Shown here one piece after another: positions 47,201 to 55,313 of a DNA stretch of 64,000 bases. The notes under the pieces were generated by a model, which was not told the origin of the DNA, ran no database searches, and worked only from the letters and a program-made list of their open reading frames with translations. The stretch lies in the NCBI GenBank assembly GCA_963821735.1, contig CAWGFK010000055.1, positions 682,001 to 746,000 of the forward strand, read 5' to 3'. The position numbers and the translations under genes are program-made. This DNA is from Laspinema sp963821735 (GTDB lineage: Bacteria > Cyanobacteriota > Cyanobacteriia > Cyanobacteriales > Laspinemataceae). Numbering within the stretch: position 1 is the stretch's first letter; each line of letters starts with the position of its first letter.

Positions 47201-47432
47201 TTTCCGGGCTTTCGATACCAACTTCCGGCCCAATTTGTGGCGATTCAGGTACAGGTTCGGGGTGGATCAAGCGAGAAAGCCGATTATTATCAGACGAATG
47301 CTCAACTAAAGGGGCAGTGGTATCATCTTGAGCTTTTGCTTGCACATTAGGTGCAAAAGGACGCGGGGAAAAAGAGCTTTTTGCGGGTTGCAGAGGTAAG
47401 CTAGTCTGACGCGAGATGAATTTCTTAGCCAT
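44289..47432 (-). CDS. eCIS-core (DUF4157) protein fused to an oxidoreductase-like payload
   Basis: A 1047-residue protein. Residues 1-105 are disordered and Pro-rich. AKLTVGAAGDKYEEEADRVA (110-129) and then the DUF4157 core (about 186-258) with FGADFSGVRVHTG, AFTTGQDVFF and the metalloprotease-like AHELTHVVQQ (HExxH at 250-254) mark the family that accompanies extracellular contractile injection systems. The payload begins with a Rossmann motif, YDYVFIGAGATTAYYI (327-342), has a later NVILAIGIGP (449-458) and a second dinucleotide motif VIVLVGPNAGIDAVTTYA (517-534), so it looks like a two-nucleotide (FAD plus NAD(P)H) oxidoreductase. The final about 350 residues are mostly helical with no family mark. 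No signal peptide is present. In other genomes the DUF4157 part is found on injection-system cargo; that function is inferred here. No structural CIS genes occur in this window. Confidence 0.8.
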   Translation of the reverse strand: MAKKFISRQTSLPLQPAKSSFSPRPFAPNVQAKAQDDTTAPLVEHSSDNNRLSRLIHPEPVPESPQIGPEVGIESPENQHKIQRKHQDSFARFSAVPPTPPSTPRFPIQAKLTVGAAGDKYEEEADRVARQVVNRIQAPQVNFNSSESNPVQRKISIQALGGEGGDVSSEWEGQLNQARGGGQRLSPSVKEPMEREFGADFSGVRVHTGGQADGLARSIQAQAFTTGQDVFFRQGAYQPGSRGGQELLAHELTHVVQQNTSTIRRKIGPDVPVGTIVNRIKDKKFFSIVKASSDEKGRWNYRVQHQGKGKKFFVRQNDNNYEITSKYDYVFIGAGATTAYYIQENIENLKGKTILVIGPDQPWAGERGPGKINHPMSQIVPDRPPELGQELAARTGAGSFSEWVETVLKSEGLNIHREPSRIKKKPKLVDSVYQIEFEDDKQNPIAAKNVILAIGIGPHAKPEGYDKIEQANKSLPKEDNATISLPRVMSLDEFQRSIEQLKTTFTKFTKTNNSKPVIVLVGPNAGIDAVTTYARELTEFADLKWIAKSLEDIPFLEGTDNAKGKKLAENLEPHDKYEFQLITDRFKSVKIDKEKVVADTTGKSVLGNLLVYALGPEKNFLDQFLPEGQEAKGLEPIYDRSNRISSARDQVDSGSKLDYSKISIEKRIRKWAIAELKTGNSQITEEEITQMIDQEQITELVKLYNTLTKREDNQPAPDFGRKKLPKNSMEVSVVGLQVPKDTDDAPSFQILGGSAYRLAEKVSYKHHSESISRVIEVAKESDKNENPQLIELADSILKKTKEIEILAEPALTLLVSREEKDKPLALEAKKNLDAAVKELIAMQREMKKALKVNNNTAKILSPISRYTRSLISSIQGFDAKKNPSNPFKASTHINEIASTHPVNVALGDQLTSVMSQIGVASEQNLHKEQIPIEEDKKSSDAITKEELKKYQEAQEKFEKQRNLIVNDATTIAMFIASAYPAIPPVIANGITRQIIWDRRYGEDAKSAVPKYDLATDKADTTSQYDYQVEWKVRLNELNKISLKLFNK

Positions 47433-48035
47433 TTTTTTAAGTTTAGGTTCAAACTATTTTGCGTTTTATTTACATCACTTAGATGTAATATACCTGGCAA
47501 ATCCCCTGATTCCCAAGTCAAAAAACCGTCTTTTTGTAGCCACGCTTTCATCCTTTATATTCAGCAGGTTTGACAATTTACCTCTATCTTAAGGAATAGA
47601 TTGAAGGCCAAGTTAGTGCCATAAATCTCTAAATTTAAAGTTTTCAGAGAAAAACCGGATAATATAAAGGAACAGTGTATTTTCAAGATGCGATCGCTCA
47701 AAACATAGCCGGTTTGGCGGGTCCCTGGATTCAGGGCGAAATTTAGTAACGAGGTGTGGCGATCGCCCGCCAGTGATTCCCCAAACTGTCAGCACCGGCA
47801 GTTTGTCCCCAGGAGGCAAACCTCAACCGTTAACTCAGTCGCGTAGCCGCTGGGCACGAAAATCGTTCGTCGGTGAGAAAATAAAAAATTCCAGGACAAA
47901 AAAATTTAAAAAAAATATAACCAAATAGAAGAATTGGACAAAAAAAAATACCCGACAATTAGAGGCATAGGAATGACAATCTGATAGCTTTTCTGATCTG
48001 CAATCGGTTCCAAATTTATTTAATAGGAGTGTACG
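47433..48035. other. Divergent promoter region between the eCIS-core and lipase genes
   Basis: No gene is called. AT-rich tracts (47860-47960), a HIP1-bearing segment and one copy of the CAAACTG repeat (47773-47805) lie here. A frame at 47306-47551 overlaps the eCIS-core start and has no family mark. Confidence 0.45.
47773..47805 (+). repeat. CAAACTG repeat, copy 1
   Basis: GTGATTCCCCAAACTGTCAG continues as CACCG and then CAGTTTG, so CAAACTG and CAGTTTG also form an inverted pair around a 10-base loop. The first 25 bases recur almost exactly at 49837. Confidence 0.7.
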
Positions 48036-49358
48036 ATGTCCAAAAATACCTTTACTATTTTCTGCCACGGTACAGATTTTCACCGGGACAAAAATCCCGA
48101 GGAGTTAATTAGTCAGTTAAGCGCGGCAATGGATGGAAAAGAAGCTCGAATCGTCCAGACTGCTGAACGCACTATCGAGAATCCCATGCCCTTTGACCTA
48201 AAGTCTGCAAATCCGACCTACCTTATCTGTGAAGGGCCTGGTTCTGAAGAAATCGCCGCTGAAGACTCTAAAAGCGTTGTCCACCATGCCTACCCCGGGA
48301 AATTTAACCCAATTTTCGGCACGGAAAAAGGCAAGGGACAATCTCAAAACCCTGGACTTGCGCTCAAAGGACCCAAACAATATTGGTTCTATGGAGAAAA
48401 GGAAGCTGACGAGTTTCAATTGTCCTTCATGGGTAACACGCCTGAAGTTTGGAGACAGATGGGTAGAGCGCTAGGGGATGGGTGGGATGATAACGTCTAT
48501 AAAGCTGTTTGGATGGTAATTCATCTCAAATTTGAGATGAATCAACCCATTGATACGATTAATATTATTGGCTGGAGCCGGGGAGCCGTTACCTGCTTAA
48601 AGATAGCTAATAAGCTGTTTGAAGTTTTTGAAGATACTCTCAATGTTAATATTTTTGCTGTCGATCCAGTACCAGGCGGCTATACGACGAGAACGCAAGA
48701 TATGTTAGTTATTCCTCCTAACGTTCGCAACTATTTGGCAATTCTCGCCTTGGATGCAGATGGTGGTAACTTTAAACCTACCGATCGCACTGATATTAAA
48801 CTCCTTGCACCCAAAAGCGAGCATGGAAAAGGTGGTAACCCAGATAGCCTAAATTTCCAACATATCAAGCCTCATATCCATTTTTTACCCCTACCAGGCA
48901 ATCATTCCGATGTGGTCAACGCTAACCTTAGTCATCCTTTGGTAAAGAACAGTGCGACTTTATGTCGGCATCTTGCATCGCAGTTTTTAACTGCACATGG
49001 AACTCCCATGAAATCAGAGTTTCAGCTAACTTGTGATGAAATTAACCAACTCTACAATCAACTGCTGCTTAAACTTGAGGAAATTGCCAGCGCAGCTTCA
49101 ACGGGTGGATGGTTAAGTCCTGTTGAGGGGTTTAAGGTTGAAAGGGCAGTTCGTAAAAATCGCAATGAATACGTTCTTGAACCCGATAAATACATCAACG
49201 AACATCACCGTCTTTGCGCTCTAAAAGAAAAATATCCCATTCTTCCCCAAGATGATGACCGATTTTTAGAAAGTGATTGGACTGAACGGCAACAAAATAA
49301 AACACTCGCTTTGCCAAAACAGCAAACTCATTTACTACTAATGGGAATAACTGCATAA
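48036..49358 (+). CDS. Tle1-like alpha/beta-hydrolase lipase, putative toxin
   Basis: A 440-residue protein with an N-terminal FCHGTDFHRDKN segment, then an alpha/beta-hydrolase core with nucleophile elbow INIIGWSRGAV (Ser181 in GWSRG), the acid in NIFAVDPVPGG (Asp210) and LPGNHSDVV (His290). GxSRGA plus PG-x-HSDV is the signature of the DUF2235/Tle1 phospholipase effectors of type VI secretion; a Legionella-type DUF5621-like N-terminus is also possible. It has no signal peptide, so it would need a secretion machine or act inside the cell. The ATG follows TAGGAG. It is divergent from the eCIS-core gene, and no immunity gene is obvious; the next gene is a small exported protein on the same strand. 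Confidence 0.75.
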   Translation: MSKNTFTIFCHGTDFHRDKNPEELISQLSAAMDGKEARIVQTAERTIENPMPFDLKSANPTYLICEGPGSEEIAAEDSKSVVHHAYPGKFNPIFGTEKGKGQSQNPGLALKGPKQYWFYGEKEADEFQLSFMGNTPEVWRQMGRALGDGWDDNVYKAVWMVIHLKFEMNQPIDTINIIGWSRGAVTCLKIANKLFEVFEDTLNVNIFAVDPVPGGYTTRTQDMLVIPPNVRNYLAILALDADGGNFKPTDRTDIKLLAPKSEHGKGGNPDSLNFQHIKPHIHFLPLPGNHSDVVNANLSHPLVKNSATLCRHLASQFLTAHGTPMKSEFQLTCDEINQLYNQLLLKLEEIASAASTGGWLSPVEGFKVERAVRKNRNEYVLEPDKYINEHHRLCALKEKYPILPQDDDRFLESDWTERQQNKTLALPKQQTHLLLMGITA

Positions 49359-50070
49359 AATTGGCCCTTCTTCTAGGCCGGTTAAGGCGATCGCATTTAT
49401 AGGGCAAGGAGAGGATTTCAAGCAGTATCTTTTGGGCGCATCGGATTTGGCCTTAACGGATCGCTTAAGGCTGTAAATATAACTCACTAACTGCCACCCT
49501 TAGCAGTTTTTGTGTCCAGTTACGGTAAGCAAAGCCATGCCGTTGGCGTAGCCTGCGCGCAATTAGGCTTATCGCCCCGGCAACAGCCCCAAAATTTGTT
49601 GAGTCCGATCACGACGATTCTCGTTTCGAGATGCTATGCGATCACTTGTACAACTTCCTCAGTCTGTTTTCCTGATGGGACCAACCTGGACAATCCGAAG
49701 TCAAAGGTCCCTATTAGTAACGGTTCTGATTAGTGAGCAACTAAGGCAATCCGGTCGAAATCACCAAGCTCTTGAGTTGCCCGAGGCGATCGCCTCGGGC
49801 AATAACTGTCACCGCCAACAGTTATCCGTCCCATTGGTGATTTCCCCAAACTGTCAGCACCGACACTTATTTTCCCTGACAGTCCCCTGGAGCAGTTGCT
49901 GGTTGTCTCCCGTGGGGGCCATCGGTTTATAAGGGCATCTCTATTCCTCTGCTTTCCCTACAAGTTATACACAAATCAGACACAGACAAACAACTAATGT
50001 GTTCTAATAGTGGAGGGTTATTTTCCGTAGAAGCATTAACTAAACTGAGCTTTGACAGAGGAATATTCAA
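49359..50070. other. Intergenic between the lipase and the small exported protein
   Basis: No gene is supported. It contains the second CAAACTG repeat (49837-49862) and several GC-rich hairpin-like stretches around 49540-49590 and 49780-49830 of the sort left by decayed mobile elements. Confidence 0.45.
49837..49862 (+). repeat. CAAACTG repeat, copy 2
   Basis: GTGATTTCCCCAAACTGTCA followed by GCACCG, one base longer than copy 1 and otherwise identical, followed by GACACTTA. Confidence 0.7.
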
Positions 50071-50553
50071 ATGAGAAAGACTTTTTTGGCTTTTATAACT
50101 AGCTTGGTGATGGTGGATCCGGTGTTAGCTCAACCGGCTTTGTTTAGGCGGGGTCCTGACTGTGAACAGGCTATCACCACTATCACCACTACGTTGCAAA
50201 GGAATAGCAATGTTAATATTGAGTTCGGTGTGTATAATCATCCAAGAAATGCACCGCCAGACCGGCCACTTGGATTAGTAGTTTGGCTAGGTTCGCCCAA
50301 CTCTCGGGGAGAGGCTCAACAGATATTAAACATTTTAAATTCGCCCGAACTTCTCCTTTCTTTAAGCCGTAATGTGATTAATAGTTGTGGACAAGCGAGT
50401 ACAGTTACTTACGGTATAGACTCGACCGATCACGGTAGAACTATCGGATTAGTCAATGGACAAATCAGGGAATTTCAATGTGTCTCTGTGCCTCCAGGGG
50501 TAGACCCGATGAATACGCCTGCACCCAGATGGGGGCAAGTGTATTGCCGTTGA
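50071..50553 (+). CDS. Small exported protein of unknown function
   Basis: A 160-residue protein with a signal peptide (MRKTFLAFITSLVMVDPVLA, then Q) and a mature part with three to four Cys (CEQ, SCGQ, EFQC, YCR) that could form disulfides. The ATG has GAGG upstream. No family is recognised. It follows the lipase gene on the same strand but 700 bases away, so it is not clearly an immunity protein, though a periplasmic partner would fit. Confidence 0.65.
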   Translation: MRKTFLAFITSLVMVDPVLAQPALFRRGPDCEQAITTITTTLQRNSNVNIEFGVYNHPRNAPPDRPLGLVVWLGSPNSRGEAQQILNILNSPELLLSLSRNVINSCGQASTVTYGIDSTDHGRTIGLVNGQIREFQCVSVPPGVDPMNTPAPRWGQVYCR

Positions 50554-50574
50554 TGTCCAATAAAAGCAACCGCA

Positions 50575-50596
50575 AAGTGTCGGAACTGGCAGTTTG
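50575..50596 (-). repeat. CAAACTG repeat, copy 3 (inverted)
   Basis: Read on the minus strand this gives CAAACTG-CCAGTT-CCGACACTT, matching copy 2 at 19 of 22 positions including its following CGACACTT. Confidence 0.55.
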
Positions 50597-50830
50597 AAGA
50601 TTTGCTGCCGGTGGGGACGTGGGGAAGTAACCGGGTCACGAGGCAGTAAGCACCAGGACGCTGCTGCCGTCCCTCGCCGACTGCCACTCTGCGCCAGTGG
50701 CCCCTACGCCAGTGAGTCTGGGCTGTGGCATGGTTTGAGTGAGCAGGACGTGAGATACGTTCAGTTTGAGGCTGAAACTGTTGGACGACGATGATCCGGC
50801 TAATGTCTTGTTCATGGCAGTGGAGTATCC

Positions 50831-52021
50831 CTACAGTTCCGCTTCTTCCTGTTCCAATCGTAACAATGGAATCAAAAACCAACAAAAACTGGTCATCAAA
50901 GCACTCAACAGGATTAAATGTGAAAAGTCCATCCCCTTATCCCACAACCAACCTCCTAGAATTATCCCCGGTCGAGCCATAAAGTTCCACAAGGACATCA
51001 ACAACGCAAAGGCCATTCCTTCTGCTCCAATCGGGCAGACTTGCGCGGCGATAACTAAAGCACCCAAGGACGAAATAATAGCGGTAAATCCTGAGAATAT
51101 CCTAACGACAATGGCCGTGGTGGCATCTTGCATGAACAAGAACGCCAAGGTCGAAACAATTTTAGTTACAATGATTAAACCGAAGAGTTTTCTAGGGGAA
51201 AATTTGGATAAGACTGTGCCAAAAAATATGGCTCCCAGGCCAATAGACACCGAGGTTAAGGCACTCAATGTCCCTAAAAATTGAGCGTCAAAATTCAAGA
51301 TATCGCGCTGGTAATACAACAGCGGGGCTTCCAGGCGCAGCCGAAAACAGACGATAAAGATAACCACGGACAAAAAGGACCAAGATTTAGCCGCCCGCAG
51401 AAGTGTCCGAAAGCTAGTTGAAAGCGGAAGGGTTCCAGTTTTGCACTGTGTTTCATTCAGCATCCAGGACGTGCTAATTAAACCTAGCAAAACCACTAAA
51501 GCCGTCAAGGAAAATGCCAAAGGCAAGGACGCATTCTGGGCAATCCAACCGCTGGCATAAAACATCAAAGCTCCCCCTAAACCCTGAGCGGTCCATTGTG
51601 CAGCTTGCAAGATAGAAGTTTTCCCCCGTGGCTTTCCTTCTGCAATCATCAGTTTGTCAGCCAAAACATCAGAGAAGGCAATGCAGGTGGAAAGAACTAA
51701 AATAGCGATGAGCAAGATTCCAAAGGTATAGTCTTTCACAAGACTCAAACCTAATAATAGGGCGAATGCTACCGTATAGCAAGCGATAAAATAACCTTTA
51801 ATGCGATAGCCAAACAGAGGAAAACTATCAGCGATCGCACCCCATAACGGTTTACCATACCAAGGCAGCGCAATGACTGCCCAAAAACTTTCAAACTCAG
51901 CAGCGTCTAAATTAAGTTTTTCTTTGAGATACAACGACAGTGGCAAATCAAATAAGCCGGGATTGCTCGAATAAGTCTGAATCAGATAAAACAACCCCAT
52001 CAAAAAAATCAGCTTTTTCAT
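50831..52021 (-). CDS. MFS transporter, BT1/folate-biopterin transporter family
   Basis: A 396-residue membrane protein with about 12 helices. It starts MKKLIFLMGLFYLIQTYSSNPG, and the family marks are ALPWYGKPLWGAIADSFPLFGYR (loop 2-3) and FSDVLADKLMIAEG. Such proteins move folates or pterins in cyanobacteria and plastids, but the substrate here is unproven. The start at 52021 was taken at the first Met before the first helix instead of 52063. The gene converges with the small exported protein gene. Confidence 0.82.
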   Translation of the reverse strand: MKKLIFLMGLFYLIQTYSSNPGLFDLPLSLYLKEKLNLDAAEFESFWAVIALPWYGKPLWGAIADSFPLFGYRIKGYFIACYTVAFALLLGLSLVKDYTFGILLIAILVLSTCIAFSDVLADKLMIAEGKPRGKTSILQAAQWTAQGLGGALMFYASGWIAQNASLPLAFSLTALVVLLGLISTSWMLNETQCKTGTLPLSTSFRTLLRAAKSWSFLSVVIFIVCFRLRLEAPLLYYQRDILNFDAQFLGTLSALTSVSIGLGAIFFGTVLSKFSPRKLFGLIIVTKIVSTLAFLFMQDATTAIVVRIFSGFTAIISSLGALVIAAQVCPIGAEGMAFALLMSLWNFMARPGIILGGWLWDKGMDFSHLILLSALMTSFCWFLIPLLRLEQEEAEL

Positions 52022-53405
52022 GATTTTATTCTTCGCTCTGGACTCATAACCCCTACGCCCCATTGCCTCAGCTAACCCGAACCCGGGCTATCTGTTGTAT
52101 CCAAGCTTTGCCAAATCTGTGCAAGATTTCCAGTCGGCTGTAGTAAAATAAAACAAACAGGCTTGGGATGCGCGAACACCCCAAACTCTGCCAACCCCTG
52201 CATACACCAGGAGCCGACAAAATGCATATTACCTCATTTGCGAACGGCGCGTTCTATGACCAGTTTCCTCGCTCGTGCTAGTGGCTACGATTGTTTCTAT
52301 AAAGTTTATGCGATTGAACCCGAAAAACTGTTTGCCCGGTACTTTTTTAGGATTTATTAATCTTTGGCTCTTTGGCCTCAAAAGCTGATGGCATGAGTTA
52401 GGTTATCCCCTCAACCCAAGCGATATTTAGACCCCAGCGTACTCGCCAAAATTTGCCCACTGATGGGATTGATGATGGCGAGCGATCGCCACTATCGATC
52501 AAGACCCGAAACTGACCCACCGGGAGTTTGCCAAGGATGCGGAAAGTAGGAGCTATGCCAAAAGTTTGAGGCTACCATCGCAGTTAGTTCGTTCTTGCCA
52601 GGGATGCGATCGCCACTGTCGGAGTCTCGGTTGGATTCCTACGATGCGATCGCCACTATCGGATTCAGCCTGTTTCTTTCCTGGACTCGCCACCCGTACA
52701 GCCAGCGCGTTCAATTCGCCATTAACTTAGGAAACCGTTCCCGCAGAGATTGATGGAGGGCAAACTGTTGGGTTGTCTTGCGATTGCGGCACAGACTCTT
52801 GACGCTGGTTAGTCGCGTGATGGGAAAATATCGGCTCGTGCCTGCTTCAAGTTTGTTGGCCGTCTTCAGCCATTTCTTGATGATGTTGGCAATTTTCGTG
52901 TCCTCGCTGGTGCTCATCAGTTTGTTGCTGGAAGGGTGTTTTTTCGGTCGATAGAATTAGTTTAGCAGTTGCTTGATGTAGCGGAAGTGGTCGCCAGGGT
53001 TTTGCCCGAATGAATCGCCAGGGGATGCGATCGGTTAAGGACAACTTTCAAAAGATAGAGTGATGGAGTGATGCCAGTTGGGATTGACTGGTCCGAGTTA
53101 GCCCACACGGAACCCGCCGCCCAAACTGTAACCCTTTTCAGCTTGACCGCTAGGAACCCCACACTGTAACCGAAAGGTCAGTGTTGGGAGGAATAGCGGG
53201 TGCGTCGTTCGCGTAGCGTGCCGTAAGCATTGGGGTTCAATGCCCCTGAGACACACAAACTTCTGATGTATTGACGCAATACGTCAGTTTGATTGCCCTC
53301 TGTGAGTCGCCATACCTGTCTAAATACTGTTTTTCTAGATCTAAAATTCTAAGGTTTATCTGCTTTATAAATCGCAAATGTATGTATATATGTTACTATA
53401 GTGGC
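52022..53405. other. Gene-poor region left of the TnpB gene
   Basis: No large gene. Three copies of GATGCGATCGCCACT-like sequence (around 52484, 52606 and 52642) are repeats built on HIP1. A small minus-strand frame at 52711-52917 is listed separately. A hairpin TGACG-CAATA-CGTCA at about 53274 may belong to the left end of the TnpB element. Confidence 0.45.
52711..52917 (-). CDS. Possible small conserved protein
   Basis: A 68-residue basic frame (MSTSEDTKIANIIKKWLKTA, later FPITRLTSVKSLCRN) with an amphipathic helix and protein-like composition. No ribosome binding site is visible upstream of its ATG and no family is recognised. It could be a fragment of a longer gene. Confidence 0.3.
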   Translation of the reverse strand: MSTSEDTKIANIIKKWLKTANKLEAGTSRYFPITRLTSVKSLCRNRKTTQQFALHQSLRERFPKLMAN

Positions 53406-54680
53406 ATGAATCTAGCCTACCAGTACAAGTTATTGCCAACTTACGAACAGCGATGCCGAATGGATCGTTGGCTCGATATGTTGCGCTGCCAGTACAACTA
53501 TTTGCTGGCAGATCATTTTGACTGGTGGGAGATGAACCGCTGTCCGGTGAATGCGTGTCCGTTAGTCGTGAGTATTGCCGAACCCAGAGAAAAGCCGGAA
53601 TATTACGGGCAAAAGCGTTCCTTGGTTCCGCTTAAACAAGAGCGTTCATGGTACGCCGATATTCATGCCGATGTCTTGCAGGATATGGTGAAGCGGGTAG
53701 ACCTGGCCTTCGCTCGATTCGTTAAGGGAGACAAAAACGGCAAACGCAGCGGCAAACCCCGCTTCAAAGGAAAGAATCGTTATCGTACCTTTGCGTACCA
53801 ACGAGTTAAGCCGGATTGTATCCAGGAGAATAAGGTCACATTGCCCAAGCTGGGTGAAATCAAATTCATCCAGCATCGCCCTGTGCCGTTCGGCTTCATA
53901 ATTAAGCGGGCCGTAGTCAGCAAGAAGGCTGATGGCTGGGATGTCACCCTAACCCTTGAAGATCAGAGTGTTCCAGACTTGCCGATTGTCGAAATCCAGC
54001 CGACTGAAGCCAACAGCATTGGAGTAGATGCTGGATTAGAATACTTCATCGCCTGCTCTGACGGCTCAAACAAGCAGCCACCTAAGTTTTATAGGCAAGC
54101 TGAAGAGAAACTGGCTAGACTTCAAGCAAAGCGAGAAGCTAGGGCCAAAGGTTCAAAGGCCAGACGCAAACTGAATGAGCGAATTGCCAAGCTACATCAG
54201 CGTATTGCTAGGCAGCGGCGGCAATGGCACTTTGAAACCGCTGGGGAGCTAATCGACAAAGCAGAAGTCATCTTTGTCGAGGATTTGAAAGTTTCCAACA
54301 TGGCTCGACGCAATAAGCCGAAACAGGGAGAGGACGGAACGTTCCTCCCTAACGGTCAATCGGCGAAGTCGGGCTTGAATAAAAGTTTTGCTGATGCTGG
54401 GATAGCGGGGTTCTTAAACGAAATACTGCCTTACAAAGCTGCAAAAGCTGGTAAGCGGGTCGTTAAAGTTAATCCGGCTGGGACATCTCAACATTGTGCA
54501 ATTTGCCTGAATCGAGTTCCCAAAGAGTTGTCTGATCGCTGGCATAACTGCGCCCACTGTGGTGCATCAATGCCACGAGACGTAAATTCCGGGGTTCTCA
54601 TCAAAAAAGTGGGGTTGGGTGTTCGCCTCACTATAAAACGCTTTCTCTGGGTCAACCCGGAGGAGAAGCCCGCGCCGTAA
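53406..54680 (+). CDS. tnpB: TnpB RNA-guided nuclease (IS200/IS605-type)
   Basis: A 424-residue TnpB-family protein. The RuvC nuclease Asp is in SIGVDAGLEYF, the Glu in VIFVEDLKVSN and the second Asp in MPRDVNSGVLI; the zinc ribbon is CAIC...CAHC. It starts with MNLAYQYKLLPTYEQ, the common OrfB N-terminus, and the ATG at 53406 follows an AT-rich leader. No tnpA is nearby, so this is an orphan element that needs a TnpA supplied elsewhere to move. TnpB cleaves DNA guided by an RNA made from the right end of the element. Confidence 0.87.
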   Translation: MNLAYQYKLLPTYEQRCRMDRWLDMLRCQYNYLLADHFDWWEMNRCPVNACPLVVSIAEPREKPEYYGQKRSLVPLKQERSWYADIHADVLQDMVKRVDLAFARFVKGDKNGKRSGKPRFKGKNRYRTFAYQRVKPDCIQENKVTLPKLGEIKFIQHRPVPFGFIIKRAVVSKKADGWDVTLTLEDQSVPDLPIVEIQPTEANSIGVDAGLEYFIACSDGSNKQPPKFYRQAEEKLARLQAKREARAKGSKARRKLNERIAKLHQRIARQRRQWHFETAGELIDKAEVIFVEDLKVSNMARRNKPKQGEDGTFLPNGQSAKSGLNKSFADAGIAGFLNEILPYKAAKAGKRVVKVNPAGTSQHCAICLNRVPKELSDRWHNCAHCGASMPRDVNSGVLIKKVGLGVRLTIKRFLWVNPEEKPAP

Positions 54681-54710
54681 CGCCTAGGCGGTCGGCGTCG
54701 GGATTACATC
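54673..54710 (+). mobile_element. Right end of the TnpB element, probable guide RNA source
   Basis: Downstream of the tnpB stop, CGCCG (54673) and CGGCG (54693) pair around the palindrome CGCCTAGGCG (54681-54690), followed by GGATTACATC. This is the typical structured end of cyanobacterial IS605-type elements, from which the omega RNA (reRNA) is made. The exact cleavage boundary is uncertain. Confidence 0.5.
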
Positions 54711-54748
54711 ACTTAGGCTCAAGATAGATACGGTTGACTGCATTGCTA

Positions 54749-55117
54749 ATGAACAACTTTAGAATTCGCCTGACCCTAGACCCTAACGATTTTTTACCGA
54801 CTCAAGCCGGAATGTTTACCGACAAAGCCAGCGACAAAATTCGCTTGAAAGTGCCGGTTGACTCGCCCTGGGGTCAAACTTGGAAGCTCGTCCCCCTGCC
54901 AGAAAAGGGCAGAAGCCGAAGTGGAGCGGTCTATCTCAAGCGCATCACATTCAAGCTGTTTCCCCTGGAGGAAAGCGAGGACTATGTTGATGTGCGATTC
55001 GTGCGCGAACACTTAAAAGGCGAGATTTTTGATTCCCTCAAACCAACAATCCGCTGTTGGTGCGTCTGGGTCAAACCACCACAACAGCAGCTAATTTACT
55101 CGATTTATCGGAAGTAA
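54749..55117 (+). CDS. Hypothetical protein next to TnpB
   Basis: A 122-residue protein, MNNFRIRLTLDPNDFLPTQA, basic and beta-rich by pattern. The frame extends back to an in-frame TTG at 54734; the ATG at 54749 is preferred. It starts only about 40 bases after the TnpB right end. I do not recognise a family. It has no signal peptide, membrane span or Cys pairs, apart from a C-terminal CWCVW. Confidence 0.5.
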   Translation: MNNFRIRLTLDPNDFLPTQAGMFTDKASDKIRLKVPVDSPWGQTWKLVPLPEKGRSRSGAVYLKRITFKLFPLEESEDYVDVRFVREHLKGEIFDSLKPTIRCWCVWVKPPQQQLIYSIYRK

Positions 55118-55313
55118 TGTGCTATACTTACAATAGTTCTATCTGTGTTGAGTCGGTTACAGATAATCAGCTAGTGTTCGAGTAAATTGCCCTACTTGTT
55201 CAAATCGATGCCGTAGAGTAACGCCCCGGTGACCACCTGCCAGTGGGGTTTTGCTGGTCCAGATGCCCGATGCGACAGGTTCACGATAAATGAGGTCTAG
55301 GTCAGTCAAAGAG

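Noticed and set aside
53274..53288. Left end of the TnpB element
   Set aside because: A TGACG-CAATA-CGTCA hairpin is present 120 bases before tnpB, but without an empty site its role as element end cannot be supported.
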